The notes beneath the pieces are model-generated. The model was not told the origin of the DNA and did not search any database. It saw nothing but the letters and a program-made list of their open reading frames with translations. From the NCBI GenBank assembly GCA_002790175.1, contig PFUQ01000001.1, positions 1 through 7,862 of the forward strand: a stretch of DNA of 7,862 nt, written 5' to 3'. A program made the translations under genes and the position numbers. Below are positions 1-6,337 of the stretch, in pieces (the stretch's first letter is position 1; the number at the start of each line of letters is the position of its first letter). Source of the stretch: Flavobacteriales bacterium CG_4_9_14_3_um_filter_32_8 (GTDB taxonomy: Bacteria > Bacteroidota > Bacteroidia > Flavobacteriales_E > Vicingaceae).

Positions 1-129
1 CTCGAATTGTATTCAGGTTTCGCCAATAATCCAACCGATAATGTGGCTCATTTTGCACATTTAGGAGGTATGTTGTTTGGATTTTTCTTAATACAATATT
101 GGAAAAAAGACAGAGGTAGTTTTTATTAA
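1..129 (+). CDS. Rhomboid family intramembrane serine protease, C-terminal fragment (5' end outside window)
   Basis: The reading frame is open from base 1 to a TAA at 127-129 and gives the last 42 residues of a protein. It holds the last rhomboid transmembrane helix: the motif AHLGGMLFG has the catalytic His at bases 58-60, followed by the G-xxx-G helix-packing pattern (H-x-x-G-x-x-x-G). A hydrophobic stretch (FGFFLIQYW) and a short basic tail end the protein. Rhomboids cut transmembrane substrates inside the inner membrane with a Ser-His dyad. The Ser-bearing part lies outside the window, so activity cannot be judged. Unlike the next gene it ends right after the last helix, without a long C-terminal extension. 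It is probably a paralogue of that gene, in tandem and on the same strand; paired rhomboid genes are common in Bacteroidota. Confidence 0.85.
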   Translation, partial: LELYSGFANNPTDNVAHFAHLGGMLFGFFLIQYWKKDRGSFY

Positions 130-137
130 AGAAAATA

Positions 138-244
138 CGTCATTGCGACTGTGAGGTACGAAGCAGGAAGCAATCTGCCTAATCGAAGGACAGATTGCTT
201 CAGCTCCTACGCTCAATTCCAATGCTTGGGCTTCGCAATGAACG
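138..244. repeat. Imperfect palindromic (REP/MITE-like) intergenic repeat
   Basis: Outer arms are cgtcattgcga (138-148) and tcgcaatgaacg (233-244), complementary apart from one extra A. Inner arms gaagcaatctg (167-177) and cagattgcttc (191-201) pair perfectly over 11 bp around a 13-nt loop. The stretch between them still aligns loosely, with about 13 extra bases on the right side. The wording (CATTGCGA, CGAAGCAATCTG, CTTCGCAATGA) resembles a palindromic intergenic repeat that I recall from many bacterial genomes. It fills the gap between two co-directional rhomboid genes and could form an RNA hairpin between them. No T-run follows the inner stem, so it is not a classical terminator. Confidence 0.75.
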
Positions 245-256
245 AAAAATTGAACT

Positions 257-1153
257 ATGAGTAACCCATTTATAGACGACATCAAAAACCAATACAAAAA
301 TGGTTCGGCATTAATCAAATTGATTATGGTGAATATTGCCGTATTTGTTGGAATACATTTGCTAGGACTAATTCTTTGGTTGTTTAATATCGAAAACGGA
401 ACTTCTATATTGATAAGTTGGTTGGCTTTGCCTGCCGATTTAAACACCCTCATTTATAAGCCTTGGACCATTATTACGTACATGTTTCTGCATGAACAGT
501 TTATGCACATCCTTTTTAACTTATTGGTGCTTTATTTTGGTGGACAAATATTTACACAATTTTTAAGTCAAAAAAAGTTAGTTGTAACTTATATTTTAGG
601 AGGTTTTGTAGGGGGATTATTTTATCTTTTGGCTTTTAATTTATTACCTGTATTTAAAGATATTTCTCCATTAGCAGTCGCATTAGGAGCTTCTGCTTCG
701 GTAATGGCAATATTGGTTGCAGCAGCTACTTACGTTCCCAATTTTGTGGTGAGATTACTATTTTTTGGAAATGTAAAGTTCAAATACATTGCCATTGGTT
801 ATGTGGTGTTAGATTTAATAAGCATTCCACAAAGCAATGCCGGTGGTCATATTGCACACCTTGGTGGTGCATTATTTGGTTTCTTTTACATTCAACAACT
901 TAAAAAAGGAAAAGATTTTACAGTAGGATTTAGTCGATGGTTGGATTATTTAAAAAACTTATTTAAACTACAAAAGAAAATGAAAGTGGTTTATAAAAAG
1001 ACGGGGCAAACAAAATCCGATTACGATTACAATGCTCAAAAACTATCCAATCAAAAAAAAGTAGATTCCATTTTAGATAAAATTGCCAAATCGGGTTATG
1101 ATAGTTTAACTGCAGATGAAAAAGCCATTTTGTTTGATGCGAGTAAGAAGTAG
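257..1153 (+). CDS. Rhomboid family intramembrane serine protease with Lys-rich C-terminal extension
   Basis: This 298-residue protein is a six-helix inner-membrane protease that would cleave transmembrane substrates with a Ser-His dyad. After a short cytoplasmic N-terminus come hydrophobic helices at roughly 20-42, 72-97, 107-130, 137-160, 176-190 and 197-213. Rhomboid hallmarks are visible: the H-xxxx-xHxx-xN motif around 79-88 (HEQFMHILFN), the nucleophile segment GASAS with Ser146, and GGHIAHLGG with catalytic His201 followed by the G204/G208 packing pair. Residues 215-298 are polar and Lys-rich and end in a helical segment (VDSILDKIAKSGYDSL...) typical of Bacteroidota rhomboid C-terminal tails (DUF6576-like, from memory). 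The ATG at 257 fits: it lies just before a short amphipathic lead-in, with an A-rich upstream region and no Shine-Dalgarno. The gene follows another rhomboid, separated by a palindromic repeat. The substrate cannot be read from sequence. Confidence 0.93.
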   Translation: MSNPFIDDIKNQYKNGSALIKLIMVNIAVFVGIHLLGLILWLFNIENGTSILISWLALPADLNTLIYKPWTIITYMFLHEQFMHILFNLLVLYFGGQIFTQFLSQKKLVVTYILGGFVGGLFYLLAFNLLPVFKDISPLAVALGASASVMAILVAAATYVPNFVVRLLFFGNVKFKYIAIGYVVLDLISIPQSNAGGHIAHLGGALFGFFYIQQLKKGKDFTVGFSRWLDYLKNLFKLQKKMKVVYKKTGQTKSDYDYNAQKLSNQKKVDSILDKIAKSGYDSLTADEKAILFDASKK

Positions 1154-1293
1154 TTCTCAGTTCACAGTCTTCAGTTCACAGCCTTCCTACTTCGGTCTTC
1201 TGACTTCTGACTTCGGTCTTCTGACTTCGGTCTTCTGACTTCGGTCTTCTGACTTCGTTCTTCTGACTTCGTTCTTCTGACTTCGGTCTTCCT
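1154..1293. repeat. Heptanucleotide tandem repeat array (20 x 7 bp) between convergent genes
   Basis: Every 7-bp step from 1154 to 1293 gives a variant of (A/T)CTTC(T/G)G. The first part (1154-1181) reads ttctcag, ttcacag, tcttcag, ttcacag. From 1189 the heptads mostly alternate acttcgg (or acttcgt) with tcttctg, giving a 14-bp higher-order unit tcttctgacttcgg. One acttctg at 1203-1209 breaks the alternation without breaking the 7-bp phase. The array starts on the base after the rhomboid stop codon and stops two bases before the uvrB stop codon, so it fills this convergent gap completely. The + strand is pyrimidine-rich. No inverted repeat or terminator hairpin is visible. It resembles the short heptameric repeats known from cyanobacteria (STRRs); its role is unknown. 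Confidence 0.9.
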
Positions 1294-1295
1294 AA

Positions 1296-3305
1296 CTATT
1301 TATTCAACATTCTCCCTAACTCCATCATTTCATCACGCAAACGAGCAGCTTCTATAAAATCTTCTTCTTTGGCAGCTTTTTTCATTCTGCGTTGCGTTTC
1401 TTCCAATAATTTATGTAATTGGTCTTTATTCATATATTGCACAATTGGGTCGGCGGCAATGTTCAGTTTCTCTTGGGCAACTTGAACATCGTAAGCATCT
1501 TCGATAACTTTTGTCTGACCAATTATTTGTGATTCTGATTTAATAATGGTGGTAGGTGTAATACTATGTGCAGCATTATATAAGGCTTGCTTTTCTCTTT
1601 TTCTATTGGTTCCATCAATTGTTTTTTGCATCGAGTTGGTGATTTTGTCGGCGTACATAATTACCAATCCATTTACATTACGAGCAGCTCTACCAGCCGT
1701 TTGTGTTAAGGAGCGTTCCGACCTTAAAAACCCTTCTTTATCGGCATCTAATATCGCCACTAAAGAAACTTCAGGCAAATCCAATCCTTCTCGTAACAGA
1801 TTTACTCCAATTAACACATCAAATAAGCCCAAACGTAAATCACGCAATATTTCAACACGTTCAATGGTTTCTACTTCCGAGTGGATGTACCGACAACGAA
1901 TTCCTGCATTATCAAAATATTTATCTAATTCTTCCGCCATTCTTTTGGTAAGTGTAGTTACTAAAACCCGTTCGTCTTTTTCAGCTCTTATGGCAATTTC
2001 CTCCATTAAATCATCAATCTGTGTTAAACTTGGACGAACTTCTATTTTAGGATCTAATAAACCTGTGGGGCGAATAATTTGTTCCACAATAATTCCTTCC
2101 GATTTTTCTAATTCATAATTGGCAGGAGTAGCACTTACATAAATGGTTTGTCCCACTATACTTTCAAATTCATCAAATTTTAAAGGACGATTGTCCATTG
2201 CTGAGGGCAATCGGAAACCATATTCTACCAAATTTTGTTTACGAGAACGGTCTCCTCCATACATGGCTCCAATTTGTGAAACAGTAACATGACTTTCATC
2301 GATGACCAATAAAAAATCTTTCGGAAAGTAATCCAACAAGCAGAAAGGTCTTGAACCAGCACCTCGTCCATCAAAATAACGAGAGTAGTTTTCAATACCT
2401 GAGCAATAGCCCAATTCACGCATCATTTCTAAATCGTAAGTTACTCGGTCTTCTAATCTTTTTGCTTCTAAATGTTTGCCAATTTCTTTGTAATACTCCA
2501 CTTGTTTCACCAAATCATCTTGTATTTCGAAAATAGCACCATGCATTCTTTCTTTGGTAGTATTAAAAATGTTGGCAGGATAAATATTTAAAAAGTCGAA
2601 CTCTTCCAACATGTTCCCATTAATGGGGTCGAACGATTCAATTTCTTCAATCTCATTACCGAAAAAATAAATTCGATAAGCAATTTCTGCATAAGCAGGA
2701 TAAATATCTACAGTATCACCTTTAACTCTAAAATTTCCTCGTTGAAAATCATTTTCTGTTCTCGAGTACAGACTTTGAACCAATTTCAACAAAAACTTGT
2801 TTCGAGGAATCACATCGCCAGTTTTAATTTTAATAATATTTTCCTGAAAATCTTTTGGATTCCCGATTCCATAAATACAAGAAACAGAAGCTACAACAAG
2901 TACGTCTTGTCTGCCAGAGAGTAAGGAAGTAGTAGTGCTTAATCTCAATTTCTCAATTTCATCATTAATCGACATGTCCTTCTCGATATAGGTGTCTGTA
3001 ACAGGTAAGTACGCTTCTGGTTGGTAATAATCGTAATAGGACACAAAATATTCGACAGCGTTATCAGGAAAAAACTGTTTAAATTCTCCATAAAGTTGGG
3101 CTGCCAAGGTTTTATTATGACTCAACACTAAAGTTGGACGTTGAATTTTTTCAATAACATTGGCAATGGTAAATGTTTTTCCAGAACCTGTAACTCCCAA
3201 TAATGTTTGAGATTTAGTTCCTGAATTTAATCCTTCCACTAATTGTTTTATTGCTTCGGGTTGGTCGCCAGTAGGAAGAAAATCGGATATAAGTTGAAAT
3301 GCCAT
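1296..3305 (-). CDS. uvrB: Excinuclease ABC subunit B (UvrB), nucleotide excision repair
   Basis: UvrB takes over damaged DNA from UvrA, verifies the lesion with its beta-hairpin, and recruits UvrC for the dual incision in the cytoplasm. At 669 residues it is full length. Visible features in order: Walker A GVTGSGKT (37-44); the lesion-probing hairpin starting SYYDYYQPEAY (89-99) with the Tyr90/91/93/94 cluster; helicase motif II DESH (336-339); motif III SATPAN (391-396); motif VI QTAGRAARN (535-543); and a C-terminal UVR motif (about 626-660), the UvrC-contacting coiled coil. All key residues are intact. The ATG at 3305 gives the family's normal N-terminus. It lies 9 bp after the stop of the upstream minus-strand gene, so the two are probably co-transcribed. 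It converges on the rhomboid gene across the heptad array. Confidence 0.99.
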   Translation of the reverse strand: MAFQLISDFLPTGDQPEAIKQLVEGLNSGTKSQTLLGVTGSGKTFTIANVIEKIQRPTLVLSHNKTLAAQLYGEFKQFFPDNAVEYFVSYYDYYQPEAYLPVTDTYIEKDMSINDEIEKLRLSTTTSLLSGRQDVLVVASVSCIYGIGNPKDFQENIIKIKTGDVIPRNKFLLKLVQSLYSRTENDFQRGNFRVKGDTVDIYPAYAEIAYRIYFFGNEIEEIESFDPINGNMLEEFDFLNIYPANIFNTTKERMHGAIFEIQDDLVKQVEYYKEIGKHLEAKRLEDRVTYDLEMMRELGYCSGIENYSRYFDGRGAGSRPFCLLDYFPKDFLLVIDESHVTVSQIGAMYGGDRSRKQNLVEYGFRLPSAMDNRPLKFDEFESIVGQTIYVSATPANYELEKSEGIIVEQIIRPTGLLDPKIEVRPSLTQIDDLMEEIAIRAEKDERVLVTTLTKRMAEELDKYFDNAGIRCRYIHSEVETIERVEILRDLRLGLFDVLIGVNLLREGLDLPEVSLVAILDADKEGFLRSERSLTQTAGRAARNVNGLVIMYADKITNSMQKTIDGTNRKREKQALYNAAHSITPTTIIKSESQIIGQTKVIEDAYDVQVAQEKLNIAADPIVQYMNKDQLHKLLEETQRRMKKAAKEEDFIEAARLRDEMMELGRMLNK

Positions 3306-3314
3306 GAGGCAAAA

Positions 3315-4772
3315 TTACTGAATTGAGCATTGCATACGTTGAATAAGTAAAAGGTTATTCTTCATGCTTGAATTTTTATTCAACTCTTTCATAATGTTTT
3401 CAAGCTTTTTATGGTATTGCAATTTATTCGTTTCTTTTAGTTGAGTGCAATAATAAATGGCTTTTATCACTAAATCATTTTCTTCGATAGCAATTTTTGA
3501 CTTCGTTAATTTCTTATATCTAGAGTAAGTATTGATAATTTGCTCCACATCATTTGCTTTAAAATAAGCCATTATTAGGATAACAAATAAACTATCATAG
3601 AGTTTAGAAAACGATTTTTGTTGGTATTCGTGTAAAACTTTTTCAATGTTCTTAATTCCTTTTTGCTCCTCGTTATTTAGAATTAAGAACATTGAAAAAA
3701 CATTGTAAAAGTTGATGTACCTTAAATAGCCTTCTTTTTCCCAATTTATTTTAGTAGAAAGTTGGGTGCAGATTTCAACTATTTTCTTTATTTCATCTTT
3801 CAGTTTAGTGTTTATTTTGCTGTGAAAATAATTAGTGATGTAATAACTTCCTTTAATGCTTAAAGCGAAAATTAATCCGTTTTCCAATCTAGCATCATTG
3901 GCATAATTTGTTTGCCATTTAGATATAATTTTGGAACAAGTTTGGTTAATCTCTTTGTCTTCTAAAACTAGTCGAGTGTGTTTAATTAACATGTAATCCA
4001 AACTCATTATTTTTTCTTTATGCTGAGCTATCAGTAAATAAGCATTATTTTCGACTTGTTTTATGGTTTCTTTTATTAAAGCAAGTGTTCTTTTTTCATA
4101 AAATGTTTTGTGATTGGTACTACTTAAAATGTTTAAGTAAGATTGTTTTGCAATAATTTGAACAGATTTGGAATTAGAATTAAATAAATTTCTAAAATAA
4201 TTCAACGCTTTATCCTTCACCTCATATTTCTCGTGAATGTTAAAATTAATGACTTCATTTTGTTTGTACAACATTGCCTCAAGTTCAAAAACACATTCAG
4301 CAGCATGCTTAATAAATGCAGTATCATTAATTTTTTTTATGAGATTTTTATTGGTATTAAAATGTTGTTTTACAAGATGACCAATTTGAATGATGCTAGG
4401 ATAATCTTCTATTTTTTCGGCAATTTCAATTAATAAATTTAATTTTTCTAATGCTTCTTCATCTTTGTTTTCAAAAATAAGGAATTCAGTTTTTGCAATG
4501 TTTTGGATTAAAAAGGTTGGAAAATTTTGGCTAACAAAAGAAAAAAGTTTTAAGGTGTGAGAGTTGAGTTGGTTTAATTTTTTTAAGGATTCCTTAGTAT
4601 CAGTTCCATAAACCACTTTGCTATAAAAATTGATATTTTTATCGGGATATTTTTCTAAACAAGAAATCAGTTGAAAGGGTAAGTTTTGACTTTTTGAATT
4701 CAAATAATTTTTAAATAAAAATAGTTGTTGAGGGTTGCAACAACTAACTATTTTTTGAATGAGAAAATCCAT
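3315..4772 (-). CDS. Uncharacterised helical-repeat-like protein encoded directly upstream of uvrB
   Basis: I do not recognise a named function for this 485-residue protein. It has no signal peptide, membrane segment or catalytic motif. The sequence is rich in Lys, Asn, Ile and Leu, with many amphipathic helices and almost no Gly or Pro, which suggests an all-alpha solenoid. Stretches such as DEEALEKLNLLIEIAEKIED (104-123) have TPR-like spacing. The N-terminus (LFLFKNYLNSKSQN, 17-30, then a fyskvvyg-like segment and a Ser-His-Thr-Leu helix at 71-74) recalls a Bacteroidota group of helical hypothetical proteins that begin with an F-K-x-Y-L helix; this is from memory and tentative. The gene starts at the only plausible ATG, 20 bp from a candidate promoter, and its stop is 9 bp before uvrB, suggesting one transcript. 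Sampled GC is clearly lower than in uvrB. It is intact with no frameshift. It is likely a cytoplasmic protein-interaction scaffold, but that is inference only. Confidence 0.88.
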   Translation of the reverse strand: MDFLIQKIVSCCNPQQLFLFKNYLNSKSQNLPFQLISCLEKYPDKNINFYSKVVYGTDTKESLKKLNQLNSHTLKLFSFVSQNFPTFLIQNIAKTEFLIFENKDEEALEKLNLLIEIAEKIEDYPSIIQIGHLVKQHFNTNKNLIKKINDTAFIKHAAECVFELEAMLYKQNEVINFNIHEKYEVKDKALNYFRNLFNSNSKSVQIIAKQSYLNILSSTNHKTFYEKRTLALIKETIKQVENNAYLLIAQHKEKIMSLDYMLIKHTRLVLEDKEINQTCSKIISKWQTNYANDARLENGLIFALSIKGSYYITNYFHSKINTKLKDEIKKIVEICTQLSTKINWEKEGYLRYINFYNVFSMFLILNNEEQKGIKNIEKVLHEYQQKSFSKLYDSLFVILIMAYFKANDVEQIINTYSRYKKLTKSKIAIEENDLVIKAIYYCTQLKETNKLQYHKKLENIMKELNKNSSMKNNLLLIQRMQCSIQ

Positions 4773-4791
4773 TTAATTCATCTGATTGGAA

Positions 4792-4799
4792 TAAAAGTA
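4792..4799 (-). promoter_or_regulatory. Candidate -7 promoter element for the minus-strand hypothetical-uvrB unit
   Basis: On the minus strand this reads TACTTTTA, matching 7 of 8 positions of the Bacteroidota -7 consensus TAnnTTTG. It lies about 20 bp upstream of the ATG at 4772. A clear -33 TTTG is not visible; only AT-rich sequence lies at that distance. It shares the AAAGTAC core with the opposite-facing element at 4829-4836. Confidence 0.35.
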
Positions 4800-4828
4800 C
4801 GAGAATTTTTTTTAATTAAAGGCTAAAG

Positions 4829-4836
4829 TACTTTTG
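4829..4836 (+). promoter_or_regulatory. Candidate -7 promoter element for the secreted hydrolase gene
   Basis: TACTTTTG is an exact match to the Bacteroidota sigma-factor -7 consensus TAnnTTTG. A T-run at 4806-4813 lies where the weaker -33 TTTG would be expected. Transcription would start near 4841, leaving a leader of about 18 nt that is nearly all A and C, which fits the A-rich, Shine-Dalgarno-independent initiation common in this phylum. The element is embedded in a 10-bp palindrome, aaagtacttt (4825-4834). Confidence 0.5.
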
Positions 4837-4858
4837 ATTAAAACAAAAACCAAAAAAA

Positions 4859-6235
4859 ATGAAAAATTCAACTACATTATTAGCTATTGTTATCTCTGGT
4901 TTATTATTGATTTCAACAACCACATTTGCTCAATATCAAATTGGACATACCACCATCACTTTTCAGGATCCAAACAGAGGAAATAGAGCTATTCAAACAG
5001 AGATTTATTATCCTGCTACTACCGCAGGAACAAACACTCCAGCCGTTCAAGATTCTTTTCCTGTAATTATTTTTGGACATGGTTTTGTAATGGCATGGGA
5101 TGCTTATCAAAATTTATGGGAAGAATTTGTTCCAAGAGGATACATTATGGCATTCCCACGAACAGAAGGCAATATGCTTAGTACCGACCACCAGCAATTT
5201 GGTTGGGATTTACAATTTTTAATTGTCAGAATGCAAACAGAAGGAGCAACATTTAGTTCTTTATTATATGGTGTTGTTGCATCAGAAACTGCTTTAATGG
5301 GTCATTCGATGGGAGGTGGTGCTGCTTTCTTAGCCGCAGATTCTTTATCCACCAATGGAAATACAAATTTAAAAACATTGATAGGCTTTGCTCCAGCAGA
5401 ATCTTCAACCAATGGCGTTTCATCCATTAATTCAGCATTAAGTGTAACTGTTCCTTCAGTTGTTTTGTCTGGAAGCAATGATGGTGTTGCTCCAGCTGTC
5501 GATCATGCAACTCCTATGTATAACAATTTAGCATCTAGTTGTAAAACTTTTATCAATATTTTGGGTGGAGGACATTGTTATTTTGCCAATACCAATTTTA
5601 ATTGCGATTTTGGAGAAAGTACCTCTTCAACAGGAATTTCTATCACAAGAGCTGAGCAACAAGATATTACCTATGATTTTGTTAATACTTGGTTAGATTA
5701 TACGTTAAAGGGAGATTGTAATGCTTTTGCAATTTTTAATGATTCTCTTTCACTTTCTTCCAAAGTTACTTTTAATCAAACGTGTGTTCCAAACCCAGTT
5801 CCAACTATTAACTATACTTCAGGACAGTTAGTTTCCACTGTAACCGGATTAAGTTATACTTGGTATTTGAATGGAACACCAATTGCTAATTCTAATCAAC
5901 TTAGTATTATCCCAACTCAAACTGGAAATTATACGGTTGTGGTATTTTTTCAAGATGGTTGTAGTGAAATTTCTGCCCCTTATTCGTTTATAACTACTTT
6001 AATTAACGAACATACAACCACAACATTTAGTGTTTATCCTAATCCAGCAAAAAATAAAGTAATAATCAATGGAGCTAATGAATTAGTTATTGAAATGTTG
6101 CAAATTTTTAATTATGCAGGCATGGAAGTGACTAATTATAGCTTAAATGATAATGTTATTGATGTTGCTAATTTTGTAAAAGGATTGTATTTGCTGAAAA
6201 TAAATAATCAATGGATTAAGTTGGTAATTGAGTAA
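4859..6235 (+). CDS. Secreted alpha/beta hydrolase, cutinase/PETase-like, with Ig-like linker and T9SS sorting domain
   Basis: This 458-residue esterase-type enzyme is exported by Sec and then by type IX secretion. A signal peptide (1-24, cut after TTFA) precedes the hydrolase core (about 25-310). The core has FGHGF (72-76, oxyanion loop), nucleophile elbow GHSMGGG with Ser150, SGSNDGVAP with Asp208, and GGGHCYFAN with His239. From Asp208 on, the spacing and words (NDxxAP, xPMY, GGGH) track Ideonella PETase and actinobacterial cutinases, and Cys287/Cys309 sit where PETase has its C-terminal disulfide. The Trp that clamps aromatic polyester in PETase (between APxx and VTVP) appears absent, so the substrate is open: lipid, polyester or another ester. 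Residues about 315-377 look Ig-like (YTWYLNG...TGNYTV). Residues 390-458 are a type A T9SS sorting domain (FSVYPNPAKNK... KGLYLLKI... KLVIE), removed on surface delivery. The exact family assignment rests on remembered sequences. Confidence 0.93.
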   Translation: MKNSTTLLAIVISGLLLISTTTFAQYQIGHTTITFQDPNRGNRAIQTEIYYPATTAGTNTPAVQDSFPVIIFGHGFVMAWDAYQNLWEEFVPRGYIMAFPRTEGNMLSTDHQQFGWDLQFLIVRMQTEGATFSSLLYGVVASETALMGHSMGGGAAFLAADSLSTNGNTNLKTLIGFAPAESSTNGVSSINSALSVTVPSVVLSGSNDGVAPAVDHATPMYNNLASSCKTFINILGGGHCYFANTNFNCDFGESTSSTGISITRAEQQDITYDFVNTWLDYTLKGDCNAFAIFNDSLSLSSKVTFNQTCVPNPVPTINYTSGQLVSTVTGLSYTWYLNGTPIANSNQLSIIPTQTGNYTVVVFFQDGCSEISAPYSFITTLINEHTTTTFSVYPNPAKNKVIINGANELVIEMLQIFNYAGMEVTNYSLNDNVIDVANFVKGLYLLKINNQWIKLVIE

Positions 6236-6311
6236 CTGTAAGTTTTTTAAAAATTTATAAGATTCCAATATAGAACTATTAAATCAGTACTTTTCATTAC
6301 AATTCTTTAAC

Positions 6312-6319
6312 TATTTTTG
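6312..6319 (+). promoter_or_regulatory. Candidate -7 promoter element for the class V PLP enzyme gene
   Basis: TATTTTTG matches TAnnTTTG exactly, with TTTT at 6291-6294 about 17 bp upstream in the -33 position. Transcription would begin near 6324, about 14 nt before the ATG at 6338. The element overlaps the in-frame TTG at 6317, which argues that translation starts at 6338. No terminator hairpin is visible between the hydrolase stop (6235) and this site. Confidence 0.45.
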
Positions 6320-6337
6320 TCACTCAAGAATAGATGT

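Noticed and set aside
88..453. A 121-codon minus-strand open frame covering the palindromic repeat and the rhomboid start
   Set aside because: It overlaps two real rhomboid frames and the repeat, and its translation has no domain or plausible start context.
1154..1293. Heptad array as a CRISPR array or a terminator
   Set aside because: Repeats are contiguous 7-mers without spacers, and there is no inverted repeat or T-run that would form a terminator hairpin.
1178..1298. UvrB read-through across its TAG into the heptad array (about 38 open codons in frame)
   Set aside because: The open frame follows simply from heptads lacking stop codons on that strand. UvrB already has its normal C-terminus with the UVR motif, and no recoding signal is visible.
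1546..2118. A 190-codon open frame on the + strand inside uvrB
   Set aside because: It is antisense to the conserved uvrB coding sequence, its peptide has no recognisable domain, and no promoter-like element stands out. It is a shadow frame.
3310..3317. TAATTTTG on the minus strand as a private uvrB promoter
   Set aside because: It matches TAnnTTTG but ends only four bases from the uvrB ATG, overlaps the upstream stop codon and has no -33 partner. A leaderless promoter cannot be excluded, but a chance match in AT-rich DNA is more likely.
6236..6311. Terminator or small gene between the hydrolase and the PLP enzyme
   Set aside because: The spacer is AT-rich with T- and A-runs but no GC-containing stem-loop and no meaningful open frame.
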